Shown here: in pieces, positions 12,901-24,622 of the stretch
Layout of the letters: each line of letters opens with the position of its first letter
Numbering within the stretch: position 1 is the first letter of the stretch
DNA from: Utricularia gibba
Taxonomy: Eukaryota > Streptophyta > Magnoliopsida > Lamiales > Lentibulariaceae
Length of the DNA stretch: 64,000 nt
Direction of reading: 5' to 3'
Assembly (NCBI GenBank): GCA_002189035.1
Contig: NEEC01000011.1
Span: forward strand, 1,302,001-1,366,000
Notes under the pieces: model-generated
Seen by the model: only the letters and a program-made list of their open reading frames with translations
Database searches by the model: none
Told to the model about the DNA's origin: nothing
Program-made: the position numbers and the translations under genes

Positions 12901-14002
12901 AATTATTGAATTTTGTCAACTGCATAGATGCTCGCAGTGGATGTTGTCATTCCATGGAATATACTAGAATCTTATTTATGAACAACTACAATGAACTTAT
13001 CAAGATAGGTGCAGAATACCCGATTCATGAGGCACATGAAATCTACTGGGGCATTGGTCAGCTCGAATGTACGAATTCATGATGTTCATAGTCTGTGAAA
13101 ATTGTCTTTGGAGTATCTTACTCTCATATCTTCAATTGGTGATATTCGAATCGTAAATCAATCTTAGAAAAGATCGTGACACTTATGGGTAGTCTTGAGC
13201 CATAGACATATGTTAATAAATGCTTCACTCCACCCTTGCTTGCAGAAGAAAAGAATGATTTGAAAGGTCGGGAAGGAAGAATCAAAACAAGATAAAACTA
13301 TCATGCACTATAAAATGGTTTTGAATGACTGCAAATATCTAATAATTTATCAGACTCACAATGTAGAATGTTTTTTATTTAGCTTGTTTTTATCACGATA
13401 AATGAAGTAACCTAATGCAAGTCATTTGATAGCTACTAAAAAAGGGATTAGATGCATAAAAAATATAACACGTATTGAGCTCTACTATCCTCATTCAACT
13501 GCTGGCTTGGAATTGAAATTAAAATGCTGCTCAGATAGTGACTTTGCAGTGACTCAAGATGTTGAAAATCGGCAGTTGCCCAATCCATCCTGAAAGCTGA
13601 ATACATATGTGACACAAGCAACAAATTTCTGCATTAGTTGAGGCCGCTGCTTGAGGATTTGGGATTTCCACAGAATGATGCACCCCAACTGTTAATTTGA
13701 TAATAAAGCAGCTATTTCCAAAGCAAAGGACGCTAGGTATTTTAGCGTATCAATGTCTTATAATGAATCAAGAAACAGCTAGGAGTTTGCACTTTAAAGG
13801 AGTTGGAGGATGTTCTTCTTCTACCTGGTTTTTGACTGATAAAATCGTGTAGCTCTTGATTCCGGCGGTATATTTAAACACGGAACACTCGGCAAAAAGC
13901 CATGAAAATTTCTTTTGGAAAAGAAAGAGTAACTGGTCAGAAAAGGCACAGCCCTCTTCTACATCACATTTTGATTGAATCATTATGACATGCAACCCAT
14001 CT
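9934..14002. other. Long AT-rich spacer, no gene recognised
   Basis: About 4 kb between two minus-strand genes. It includes the golgin upstream region (with a poly-A tract near 10132-10151), then AT-rich DNA. The few open frames (for example 12442-12696) have AT-driven composition and no recognisable domain. A three-unit minisatellite sits at 12.2-12.4 kb. The last 200 bases should be the CURT1A 3' untranslated region. Confidence 0.5.
12207..12405. repeat. 66-bp minisatellite, about three degenerate units
   Basis: The phrase 'TATATTTTTC' or 'TATATTTTCC' recurs at 12207, 12273 and 12339, exactly 66 bases apart. Each is followed by similar text: ATTATTTCTAA or its variants, then a TATCTGCA / GTACTTGAA / ATACCTAAA block. 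Units are clearly diverged. The array is AT-rich and non-coding. Confidence 0.65.
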
Positions 14003-14772
14003 TTATTCAATACTTCCAGCAATCTTCTTCTTCAAAGTTTCTATATCCTCAGCCAGTTCCTTCCTACTCGACTGCACAAACGTAACCCAACGTCAGAACA
14101 CAATTTCTATTGAATTCAGGTAAAATGCCAAACCGGTACCTTGAAGAGAAGGTAGCGGTAGACAAACCATCCCGTGTATCCAAGTCCAACCAGCTCCAAA
14201 ATCTTTGGTAGCTGAAATGAGTTACAACACAGTGAGTTAGTTATATGCTGCTGCCGCTGAATTTCTAGATGCAGGTAAAGAGACTCACCAAGGGGACGGC
14301 GTTTACAGCGCCAACAACAACCGAGGATAACCAGACAGCCACAATTGCCCCACCGCCGTATAAAAGTACAGTGGACTTGTTTTCAACGCCATCCCACTAC
14401 AAAGAAGGAGGTGAGTGAGTGAGGCAAATGGTCGAACAGGTGGGAGCCAATGTTACTGGAACTGCATTCACCTTCTCCTTGACGTCAGCAAAAAGCTCGC
14501 TGGTATCAATAGGACTCTCATCCGAGGAGGAGGCCTTCACAACGAACTGCGACAGCGCCCTCGATTCTGATTGGGTGCCGCCATTTCAGATCACTGAAAA
14601 TTTAAACGACACACAGCAGCGAGGAGAATGTACCTTTGGAAAGCTTGAGTGGAGTGACGGACGGAGACGGGCGTCGGGACAAGGGGCAGAAAGGAGCTAC
14701 CGGCTTCCCGGCCGTGACAGTATTCAGCAGCACGGCGGTGGCCGCCATGGAAGTGGAAGTCGCAGCGGCCAT
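14003..14772 (-). CDS. CURT1A: CURVATURE THYLAKOID 1A (CURT1A), chloroplast
   Basis: Five exons: 14772-14634, 14566-14472, 14396-14289, 14211-14140, 14071-14003, giving 160 aa. The first junction is phase 1 and uses the acceptor at 14567; an upstream AG would place a TGA in frame. Residues about 1-60 are rich in Ala, Ser, Thr and Pro, as in a chloroplast transit peptide. Then come an acidic-amphipathic stretch ('SPIDTSELFADVKEKWDGV'), transmembrane helix 1 around 'GGGAIVAVWLSSVVVGAV', helix 2 around 'LELVGLGYTGWFVYRYLLF', and the C-terminal amphipathic 'SRKELAEDIETLKKKIAGS'. This is the CURT1 architecture and matches CURT1A rather than 1B in sequence as I remember it. CURT1 proteins oligomerise at grana margins and bend thylakoid membranes. 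Confidence 0.95.
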
Positions 14773-14889
14773 TTCGGAGTCGAGAATGCGGGCGATTTGG
14801 GGATTGAAGAACGTTTATCTGGTAGGAGTCCGGATTTCCCGTTTGTAGTTTTGTTTTTGTGCGAAAATCAGGGTATCTCTGAGTCAATC

Positions 14890-16300
14890 AGAGGGCGACG
14901 CGTGGAGGCTTGATGAATCGTCATTGGTCGGTCTGCTTATCAGGATAATCTACTCGTTTGTGTTATTTTTGCAATTCAAAAAATCCGCAGACCACAAATA
15001 AAATCTGTTCCTTTGTTGACATCAAATCGGTCTTTAATTTTCAATTTTAAAATAGAAATTATAAATTTTAGAATTACAGACAGCTACATTTAACACGAAT
15101 AAATTCATTTACCAAATATTTTGCATGCGTTTGGTAACGCATTTAAGTTTTAAATTTTATAATTTAGGATAAAATATAGTTTTATGTATTCTTTGAAATA
15201 TTTTTATAATTATAATTTAATAAATAAATTTATATTTATAAATTAAAATATCTCCCCAACTTCTAGTTATTCATCCCTTTCTCCTCCCGTTTCCTCATTT
15301 CGTTCCATACCCCTGTCGTGTACGGGTAACTCCCTCTTATCATCAAAAGAAAACAAACGGATATAATTCTATTTTGAAGGATTCAAGTTTCAAACTCTTT
15401 ACCATCTTCAAAAATTTGATGGCATCAAAGAGAAGCACATAATGAGCATGATGTTGTCGTCCTCCTACTGTATATAAAAACCACCTCTCTAAACTCCTAA
15501 ACTAATTTAATTTATTGGGATAAGTTTGGTAGCGTAACTGAATTTAGTACTGTTTTGGGCTATGGTTTATCATGTAATTGATTTGTCAACTTATTGTTAA
15601 ATAAATAATAGAGATGCCAAACAATTGAAAATAACTTGTTTATTATATTTTAGGATGTATAGATGTAGATGTGTAGATTCATTGATTCACAGATTCGGTT
15701 GTGCTGATTTATGATTTGAAAAATTATGGATGTATTAAAGCAATTTCAATTTATAATATTTAAATTATTTTAAAATATTAAAATAAAATAATTTTTAATC
15801 AAAAATTGAACATATAGAAAAAAGAAACAAAAATTAAAGCAATAACCTATGACTTATGATCATTGAACTTTGAATGACACACAACAACAACATTCGATAA
15901 GTAATTATTGAGTATTTGAAATGAAAATATACGAAAATATGAGAAAACAATTAGGATTTTGATTAGTTAATTAAATGAGTAAATATTTATCATTCAAATT
16001 AATAATTAAAAATATTTTTTTAAAAAAAGCACCACCGCACCCGGTGCGCCGGAGATTCCTAGGTTATATTTTCAAATTACTCACTTAATCGATATGTTAC
16101 ACATGAGATAGTATGCATGATATTTATCGACGAGGAAACAAAATACTTATTTGCAGGCCAAATATGACGTCGTCCACCAAATTTTTGTTATTTTTTAGAA
16201 AAAAAAGAAAATATAGTCCAGTTGACTTCTCCAACCTTATGGATTATTTAATCTTATTTACTTTATAAAAACAAACAAAATACTGGTTTGTGAACTCAAC
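14890..16300. other. Intergenic, AT-rich, no gene seen
   Basis: Divergent upstream regions of CURT1A (-) and the arabinogalactan peptide gene (+). There are no coding or RNA features I can support. A TATA-like 'TTTATAAAAACAAA' lies at about 16262, a reasonable core promoter position for the downstream plus-strand gene. Confidence 0.45.
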
Positions 16301-16318
16301 ACCGTCGATCGTGCTTTG

Positions 16319-16354
16319 CCACTCTCTCTCTCCCTCTCTCTCTCTCTCTCTCCT
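16319..16354. repeat. CT/TC microsatellite in presumed 5' UTR
   Basis: Nearly uninterrupted TC dinucleotides just upstream of the AG-peptide start codon. Pyrimidine tracts of this type are frequent in plant 5' leaders near transcription starts. The copy number is likely polymorphic. Confidence 0.8.
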
Positions 16355-16427
16355 CCCCACTCGCACAACTGCCTCTCTCATTCTCTCTGCAAATTAATCG
16401 GGTTCGGAGAAACCAGCGAGAGCGATC

Positions 16428-16759
16428 ATGGCGATGACCAACTCCCTGATTCCGGCGGCATTCACGCTGATCGCTTTTGTTTTCAGAATCGCCGCCCAGC
16501 AAGCGCCTCCTCCGGTACCCACCCAAGCCAATGACGGTAACCACCCGCCGCGCATACTCATGTTTTTTTTTTTTTTTTTCTCTCACGAGTATCGACAATG
16601 TGGGTTGATTTTGAGATGGGGGGTTTTTATTATATTTTTTAAGGTACTTCGATTGACCAAGGGGTTGCCTACATTCTAATGCTGATTGCCCTGGTGCTCA
16701 CTTACTTGATTCACCCATTCCACGTTGATGCTGCTTCATACAAGTTCTTCTCCTCCTGA
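16428..16759 (+). CDS. Arabinogalactan peptide (AGP16/20/22/41 class), GPI-anchored
   Basis: Two exons, 16428-16536 and 16644-16759, joined in phase 1, give 74 aa. Residues about 1-23 are a signal peptide ending A-A-Q. The short mature core 'QQAPPPVPTQANDGTS' supplies Ala-Pro and Thr-Pro/Pro-Thr type hydroxyproline-O-glycosylation sites. The rest ('DQGVAYILMLIALVLTYLIH' and PF) is the strongly conserved GPI-attachment signal of AG-peptides. The mature peptide is expected to be only 10-15 residues, heavily arabinogalactosylated and tethered to the outer plasma membrane. Compared with related peptides the C-terminus carries a few extra residues (H-V-D-A-A-S-Y-K-F-F-S-S). A T18 tract and CT-rich leader flank the gene. 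Confidence 0.93.
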
Positions 16760-17968
16760 TTACTTGCCGTCTGTTCAAGAAAAATTATTCTCCATCATCA
16801 TAAAATGTGGTTGGATCTTGTTGGAGGCATTTCAATCGCCCATTGGTGCCCTTCATTTTCTTCCTTGTACTCTGTATCGCTGCTGCTCTTTGTTGTTGAT
16901 CCACAATGTTACTCTTCATCACTATATACCATGACATCTAATACCTGGAGCAGGAAAAAGAATGGCAACCCACAACACAAAACCACAGACTGTTTCTTCT
17001 TCTTCAAGGCCCAAACAAAGGAGGCATAGATGTTCTGATACACAAACATGGTGGCTTCATTTTCAACTTAACTCCACATCTGGTTCTGTTAGCGGCATGC
17101 TTCATGTGCAGGGCGTGGACTTTTTGTTGCAGGTGGGGCGTGCGTCACTGCTAAACTAGTGTATTCCGTACGAAGGAATCCTGTGGCAGCTTCCCAAAAA
17201 TGAAAGACGATACAACCATACCACTACTCTATTCCTCCTACTCATTTTAAAACATAATGCTGTGTGATTTCTTCTCAATTTAATTGTGGAGAATTCAATT
17301 AGAAATTTATTTTCCGATTTTCGGGGAATTATTCGTTTTTAATATTTTAGTAAGCAATTTCATTCTGAATTGAGGCAATTTATTTTATCTAATTCACAAA
17401 CCTTTGTTTTTTATTTTTCATTTTTAAAAATAGAAATTAATGTTTTTAGAAATTAATGATTTAAGCCCGAGCTCGAGCTTGTCTAAACAAAATTCTAAAA
17501 AAAATGTGATTCATATATGTAGTTGTGAGTTTTATCTGAAGGGTTTTTTTGTATTTAGAAAATGATAATAAATGCCAATGAAATTATACTGTGTTTTTTT
17601 GTTGAATTCTTTTAAAAACATGATTTAATAATTTTATTCAAGGATATATTGAATTGTTATACATTGAAACATTTTATAATTTTTCCCATTAAAAAACACT
17701 AGAGTTGCTCGAGCTTCAATCCAAAGAACATGCAATCGAGCTCGAGGTCGAGTTCGAGATTTTGGCAAAATTAGGGCTACTTTCAACGCAATAAATAAGA
17801 TAATTCAGTTACTAGATATTTTTGGTGCCGGTGATATTTTGAGAAGCTTTTCAATTTATTGAAGACGGTAAGTGGAACTGTGGACTCTGGCCAACGGGAT
17901 ATCCATCTCCCACCGGCTTGGAAAAAGGGAAATTTAAATTTAGGGATCGGATCGCCGGTGGCCGAAAT
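16760..17968. other. Spacer: AG-peptide 3' UTR then AT-rich DNA
   Basis: The first few hundred bases are moderately GC-rich and probably hold the 3' untranslated region. After about 17250 the DNA is AT-rich. 'GAGCTCGAGCTTG' (17469) and 'TCGAGCTCGAGGTCGAG' (17736) are short palindromic or near-repeat phrases. No gene is supported. Confidence 0.45.
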
Positions 17969-18268
17969 ATGGCTGAGCCGCCGCCGTCGGAGCCAAGAGA
18001 AGTAGAAGTAGTAGTAGAAGAAGAAGAAGAAGAAGAAGTAGGTGTAGGGGGAAGAAAACAAGACGCGAGTTCCGTCGCGGGAGTGAATCTCGCTTTGCTT
18101 CTCTCTTATCTCTCGCTATCCGGCTCGCATACCCAAGCGACCGATATGACCGATCAAAACAACAAATCCGGCCATCGATCGCCTAAATTTCGCCGGCGCC
18201 ACACCAAGGAGAAGGAGTTCAACCCTTTTCAACGGCAAGCCGCGCCGAAAATACGAGACTGCAGGTAA
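17969..18268 (+). CDS. Small charged protein of unknown function (uncertain gene)
   Basis: The ATG at 17969 opens a 99-aa frame: M-A-E-P-P-P-S-E-P-R, an acidic Glu run, a short hydrophobic stretch ('VAGVNLALLLSYLSLSG'), then a basic C-terminus ('NKSGHRSPKFRRRHTKEKEF'). Base composition is GC-rich compared with the flanks, as expected for an exon. The stop overlaps a possible splice donor (AG|GTAACG at 18264-18265). Splicing to acceptors near 18321 or 18342 would add only a few to a dozen residues, so the true C-terminus is open. I do not recognise the family. A purine-rich GAA/GTA repeat underlies the Glu run. Confidence 0.4.
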   Translation: MAEPPPSEPREVEVVVEEEEEEEVGVGGRKQDASSVAGVNLALLLSYLSLSGSHTQATDMTDQNNKSGHRSPKFRRRHTKEKEFNPFQRQAAPKIRDCR

Positions 18269-18706
18269 CGGATCTTGATTCGGTCGAAGATTCCGATCCC
18301 GAGAAACTTCTCGATTTTTCAGGTGTTGTTTTTGTTGTCTCAGGCACTCTAGAAAGTTCTGATTCCACCGACGTCGTTTAGGGCCGTGGCTATTGATCAT
18401 TGGTTCAACCGTTTGTATCGTAGAAAGAAGAGTGACCAAGGGAGCTGGGCCGCGGTGTTTGGGCTTTGATATTTAATTTTATCAAGTTTCATTTATAAAA
18501 AAAGTTATAAATTAGGGATACCTAACGGTCGAAAAATATTTATAAAGGTTAATAAATTCCATTTATAGAGCAGATTTACAAGGTAAGTTCCACGTAATCT
18601 CCGGCGGAAAATCGCCACCACCACCACGGCCGCCGATGATACGCTTAATAAAGAGAGCACTGGTCGAACTTTTTTCACATGCCTGCTTCTTCTTTGTAAA
18701 GAGACA

Positions 18707-19081
18707 ATGACGAGAATCTTTGGACACTATGAAATGGATGGGAATGCTGAAGAGAAGAAGTTAGCGTTTAAGATGTGGGATTCTGCGAGTTCACTGTATG
18801 ATTCCTACGAGCTCCTGTCCATAAACCATGCACTCGAGAGGCACTTCAAGGCTCTTCCTTGTGCAAGCGGATCAGCAAACATGGCTGCTTGTGCTTCATC
18901 TTTTACACCGGAATCATCTTTGGCGAAAAGATCTTTCAGGTCGCGGTTCACTAGGTTGTTTTCTCAGAAGAAGAGAAAGATCAAGGTTGGAGAAGAAGAA
19001 GAAGAGCAGAAAACTGAGAAGAGGAGAAGGACTGATGTTTCTAAGGTTTTTAGCTGTGGCATTGCTCCTCCGTGGAAGTAA
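18707..19081 (+). CDS. Plant-specific protein of unknown function, 124 aa
   Basis: Intronless frame from the ATG at 18707. The N-terminal half contains 'KMWDSASSLYDSYELLSINH', the form of a motif (W-D-x-x-S-x-L-Y-D-S-[YF]-E-L) I associate with a family of small uncharacterised plant proteins. The C-terminal half is strongly basic with an acidic interruption ('RFTRLFSQKKRKIKV', E-run, 'EKRRR'), suggesting nuclear localisation, and ends in 'SCGIAPPWK'. No catalytic domain or membrane segment is visible. Length is normal for this type of protein. Function is unknown. It is convergent with the 52-aa gene that ends at 19317. Confidence 0.6.
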   Translation: MTRIFGHYEMDGNAEEKKLAFKMWDSASSLYDSYELLSINHALERHFKALPCASGSANMAACASSFTPESSLAKRSFRSRFTRLFSQKKRKIKVGEEEEEQKTEKRRRTDVSKVFSCGIAPPWK

Positions 19082-19316
19082 CAGCTCTGGTATCTGTTCT
19101 CTTCTGCTTTGTAATGGCTTTTAGTGCATATTTCACCACTGATGTTTCTAAGGTTTCTCCATGCTATTTAACTGAAGAAACTGTCAAAATCCAAGACACA
19201 AAATTTATGCTATTCGACATGAAAACATGCGTGGATAAGAATTTTATTCGAGGGAGCCACAGAAGGAAGTAGTAGACAAGCACTACTTAAGATGACAATG
19301 GATGGCACCTGAAAAT

Positions 19317-19667
19317 CTATTTGGTTGCGGGCACCGGCTTTGGCTGGTTGACATTCTCTTTTTTGCGCAGCCAATCCTGAAAAGGAATCCGTGCACAAAG
19401 AACCAAAGAGCTTCACTGATTAAATTACTTTATGGAAATTAAATCCAGAGAAGATAAAAGATTCATTTGAATCTAACTGCATTCGATTGTGGGAGGAATC
19501 CATACTGGAAAGCTTAATGATTGCGAAAGCATATAGATCATGGAATAAAAAATAATAACACAGCTTACATTTTCAATGAACAGAAGGTCAGCAACAATCA
19601 CAGCACTGCATACGCCGGCAAGGATCATAGCTGGGCCAGTCAGCAGACTCCATTTTCGGTATATCAT
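19317..19667 (-). CDS. 52-aa single-span membrane protein, possibly a mitochondrial complex I accessory subunit
   Basis: Two coding exons, 19667-19569 and 19376-19317, joined in phase 0. The protein opens M-I-Y-R-K-W-S-L-L-T-G-P, has one hydrophobic helix ('AMILAGVCSAVIVADLLFI'), then a basic-polar tail ('NDWLRKKENVNQPKPVPATK'). Just upstream of the ATG is an acceptor (TTTTTAG at about 19684), and a strong donor (GGATTG|GTAAGTAC) lies near 20349, implying a non-coding first exon and a roughly 660-base leader intron. The N-terminal motif and size recall the tiny plant-specific subunit P1 group (At1g67785-like) of mitochondrial complex I, but this is from memory and tentative. The real gene structure is well supported by the matched phases. 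Confidence 0.65.
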
Positions 19668-20349
19668 CTTCCCTTCAGGTATCTAAAAAGATAGACAAGG
19701 GAAACTTAAAACAGGGTACCATCAATATTCTCACGCAATGTTTGGATCCGATAATAACCACCCTGGTTTAATGATGAAGCCAAACTAAGTACCAGGTAGC
19801 AAAAACCCGAATCAATCCAAGAAAAGGATACAACATAGAGTATTCATGAAAGAGAAGATATCACAAAGAACTATAGAACAGGAAGAAATCAAAACAGAAA
19901 CTGAGCATCTTCAATAGCCACGTAGGTTTCATAACGAAGACATTGATACCAAGTATCCAATATTCACTCGAACACAAGCAAAGCCGTCATGAAATTGCCT
20001 TTCATGACGGAACGGATATCGCAAATCTAGTCATTGCACAACCCTAATTCGCCAATAAAGCGACATATGCACACAGCTGACAAGCAGTGACATGCATCCC
20101 AAAAAAAATGTACACATTAAATAAAAGAAAAGGAAAAGCACTTTGTAACTCTAATCAGCAACCCAGAATTTCAAGCCTAAAGTAACAGATCGCGTCTCCC
20201 CCGATTGTCGCTATCTCATGCGATTTGACTATGCGGCTATGCTTTTCTTAAGGAAAAAAAAAGCACGAAAACAGAACCCATTACAAAGAAGCTGAACAAG
20301 AGTAGGAGAAATCGAACACTGCGCGCATAGTTCCAGTAGTACTTACCAA

Positions 20350-20692
20350 TCCTCCACTTCTATGATCACAAAATGAGCTTGGGAATCTCCCTTTGATCCC
20401 TACTTCCGTCTCTCTCTTAGAATAAACATAAATAATTAAATTCATAGATTATGCCAAAATCCCACACCGCCAGATTGGATTACATGAAACAACCCGATGA
20501 GGCCCAATATAGTTTATTTTTTGACAGGCCCAGCCCAAACATAGAACGCCGTCGTTTAGACCTTAGCATCGGTGGTCGCTGGGGTCGTGTGGTGGCCATC
20601 TTCATCCTCTTGTGCTAGAGTTGGGAGAGATAGATTGATTTCGCAGATCATTCGCAAGGATGGAATCTTCGGACTCCAAAATCTGTCAAGTT
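20350..20692. other. Promoter region and possible truncated gene start abutting the retrotransposon
   Basis: The left part is the putative first exon and promoter of the 52-aa gene. A GC-richer stretch (20540-20690) ends in an ATG at 20660 that opens M-E-S-S-D-S-K-I-C-Q before the LTR begins at 20693. This may be the 5' end of a gene cut off by the insertion. I could not find the continuation to the right of the element, so this remains a guess. Confidence 0.3.
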
Positions 20693-21150
20693 TGAAGGTC
20701 TATGATGATGGAGTTAAGGAGAAATTGCAATAATTTGATGAAGATGATAAATTGATTAGGAGAGACAAATCTTTCAGAGCAAATCGTGGCAATAAGAGGA
20801 AAGCAAATGGAGAATTGGGATTGATTATTTTGGAACTTTCATCAATTAGGTGGGTCAATATTAAAAGCCTGATAGCAATCACTTATTTGACTAGACTCGA
20901 AATTCAAACTATCAAATCTAAATAAATAAATTAAAATATATGAAGTCTAAATCACAATTATTGTTTTTTAACGGCTAATATCTATTTCATAGGCAATGGA
21001 CATTTATCCATTACCCTAGAAATACCTGCTATGCTTCTTCTTGTAAAGAGTAGTTTTTGTATCCAGGAAGATTTGTTTTGCCTATTACAAATATTTCTCA
21101 TACCATATTCTCAAATCCATACTCTTTACCAGATATCATATCAATATAGC
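20693..21150 (+). repeat. 5' LTR of copia element (right end approximate)
   Basis: Starts TGAAGGTCTATGATGATGG. It contains the U3 region and 'CTAGAAATACCTGC', the decayed counterpart of the TATA box that is intact in the other LTR. Similarity to the 3' copy continues at a constant offset of 3930 bases beyond any plausible LTR end, so the right boundary cannot be set by comparing the copies. The figure given is an estimate. Confidence 0.7.
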
Positions 21151-21291
21151 TTATATGGTAAACTCGACGTGAAGCGTTTGTCAACATTGATCAACCTTCT
21201 ACACTTTGGTTGTACTCAAGTTTCTAACCCTCTCATAAAATTATTTTTTACACTGTTGTATCTTCTTCTCAGCTGCAACATATCCACAAAT

Positions 21292-24200
21292 ATGTCAATC
21301 ACAAACATATCCCCACCATTATTTGACAGCAAAGAATATGATATATGGGTGTCAAAAATGGAGATATACTTGCGACTTCATAGTCTATGGAAGATTATTG
21401 CCACATATCCCATATTTGAATGCACACCTAATAAAAAATTAGTATCAGAAAAAGTTTACCATGAAAGGAAATCCATGACGCTATTGTTATTGCTTCTATA
21501 GTGGTCGGAGATGCATATTGTTGTATTACAAGGAAACCTCCACGAGAAGCCTGGATCACCCTGCAAGCAACTTATGAAGAAACAAATGAAGACAAACAAA
21601 GAGAAATTTAGGCACTGTGGAATCAAATCTACAATTTCAGAATAAAAGACGGTGAAGTGGCAATAAGTGCAAAACAACTCCTCAAAAACCTGGAGAAATT
21701 AAAACGACTTGGAGAGGAGGTGGATGGACATGAAGAAAGGAAACTCAAAGCTCATGTTATTCACAGTGCTCCATCAGAATTTGATGCGGTTATCGAATCA
21801 CTTGAAACCATAGGATTCCCTGCAACTCTGAACCTCAACAGCTATTGAATGACTTTAAGAATGTTGATAATAGAATGAAGGCTAGTAGTGAAGAGGACTT
21901 ACAGAATGTTGTCTTCAAAGCTACATTTACATCAAATGCTGTCAAAGGTGAAAAGCATCAAGCCTATATTGCACTTATTTTTAGTGCAGAAAAAAAGGAG
22001 AAGAAGGAACCTCATCCTCCTTGCCCCTTATTGTGCACAAAAAAAACATCTGCCAATGAGTTGTTTTTGGCACCCTGATGCACAATGCACATTCTGCTCG
22101 GCCAAAGAACATATAAAAAGAGTGTGCCCTTCTAAAAGGGTTTCAATGGCCCCCAATAGTTTCTTAGCATTAGGAAGAGTTGAAAAGGAAAAACCAATGA
22201 TGTACCTAATGATCTAAATAAATTTTCCAAGGTTTCTATTTACTCACAGAGCAACAAGACTATAATTACAGCATTCACTGATCACAGATACAAGACCACA
22301 TGGTTCATTGACAGCGCATGCAACAAACATATAAGCCACTCTTGATATTCCAACCAATCAGACTTCATATACTCATGATCTCAGTTTTTTATTCCCTGCT
22401 GATGATCAAGAAAATCAAACAAGGCCAGAAAATCACAATGCAACTGAAGGATTATATGAGCATGATACAAGTATATCTCTACAAGAAGAAACGCCAAGTA
22501 TTCCATACAAGGATGAAGGGCCAATCAATGACATATCTACTAGAAATAATGATGAAAATTCTCCAAGAAATTTAATAGAGCATTACATCCCTAAATCTCC
22601 ACATATATTAAATTCTGTAGATACCCACAATGAGAATAATCCTACTATGGAAGAGACAACTCCAAATTTTGATGACCACTCTATGAGATCCATATATCAA
22701 ATTGAAGCATGAGAACAAGAGGAAAATGAGATGTTATGACAAGTTGAATCATAGTTTTTTCAATAGGATATATCCAATTCAGCAGAAAGCAATGCAAACA
22801 ATCCTATGAGACCAGATCTCATAATTACAGCATCATCTGAACATCATGAAGATGGTCGGTTACCTCAAACTGATTTACGAACTTCATCTCAGCAAATGGA
22901 ACCAAACTCTCAAATTCTCCCACCAGTCATTGATGAAGGGAGCGACACAAACGATGAACTCTATGTCCTTCATTTTCAATGCAATGATTTTGATCATGAC
23001 ATTGATGAATATCCAATTAGAGGCTATGAAAGACTTACTGATGTCCATGATAAATCCCTAATGGTCCACAAACCACTGACTCCATATGAAGCATTGTGTG
23101 ATCCTGCGTGGAAGAAGTCTATAAGGGATGAATTTAAGTCAATTGAAGCTCACCAAATATGGACTACAGTAGACAAACCTTTCGGTACCAAATCTCTCAT
23201 CCTCAAATGGGTGTTTTTTGACTAAACTCAATCTCGATGGTTCAATATATAAGCTGAAATCAAGGCTTGTTGCAGAGGGATATCTGCAAAGAGAAGGTAT
23301 CGATTATTGGGAAACATTTGCACCAGTGGCACATCTAGATACAATCAAACTTATAACGGCTCTAGCTGCAAGCCAAGGATGGAATCTATATCATCTAGAC
23401 ATCAAAAGCGTTTTTCTAAATTGAGTATTAAACGAAGATATTTATGTACAAACCCTACCCGGATTCACTCTTAGAAATGGCTCATAAAAGGTATTAAAAG
23501 TTACAACAGGCACTTTACGGATTGAAACAAGCACCCAAGGAATGATATAACATAATATATGTTTTTTTCTTGTAATTGGGTCACACAAGAAGCATTGTAT
23601 GTAGATGACATTTTATTGACTTGCAACAACGAAAACATGATATTTGAGCAAAAAAGGAAACTAGTAAAAAGGTTTGAGCTGATCAATTTGGGATTGGCAC
23701 AGTATATTCAGAGATTGGAAATTATTCAGGGAGACATTTATATTTTCTTAAACCAACGAAATTATACAGATGACCTATTCATAAAATTTGGAATGACTTA
23801 ATCAAGAGATGATGCCACTCTCTTCACTCCTTATTTGAAACAGCAAGTTAATTGTGAAGTAAAGTCAGCCGAATCTTCGTGTGAGATTACTCAATAGCGT
23901 ACATACAAGGTGATTAATGTGCAAGAATATCAATGAATAATTGGAGCTCTATTATATGTTACTTCAACCAGACATGACATCACCTTGACGGTAACGTTTC
24001 TCTCAAGGTTCATGCACTCAATCTACCAAAAACATGGGTTTATAAAATTGCAAAAAATATACTTAGGTATTAAAAATCCACCAAAAACATGAGTTTATAT
24101 ACTAATCTATCACTTCAAGGCTTTGTAAATATTGAATTTGTAGGTGATGAAACAAACCTAAAATCTATTATAGGGTATCTCTTTACCTTAAGATCTGTTG

Positions 24201-24600
24201 CCATTACATGGAATAATCAAAAGCAAGATTTAATTGCTCAATCATCCGCTGAAGTGGAATATATGGTTGGTGCCTGTGCAGTTAACTATGCCCAATAGAT
24301 TCTTAAGCTGTGTGAGAACCTAAAAGTCAAGATACAAAAACCTCTAATTCTGAAGATCGACAACAAGTATGCGATGAGCATTGCCAAAATCAAGTGATGT
24401 TTGGGAAAACTAAACATATCAAGATTAAATATCATGTTCTCAGATATTACATCAAAGAAGGGAGCATTAAACCTAAATACTTGTCTTCAGAACAATAGGC
24501 TGTGGACATCTTGACAAAAGCCCTATTTCCCATGCATTTTGCTCAAATGCGCACACTACTAGGGTTACGTTGGAATCCTACAGACTCTGCATTTTCTCCT
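21292..24600 (+). pseudogene. copia gag-pol remnant
   Basis: Translated pieces in order are: gag N-terminus ('PPLFDSKEYDIWVSKMEIYL'), zinc knuckle, protease fragment, an acidic linker, reverse transcriptase ('LVAEGYLQREGIDYWETFAP', stop codons at about 23222 and 23422), the Y-V-D-D active-site block, and RNase H ending 'DILTKALF'. At least five stops or frame changes and the absent integrase core make it non-functional. Confidence 0.85.
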
Positions 24601-24622
24601 CGACTCCATCCTCAAGGAGGAA

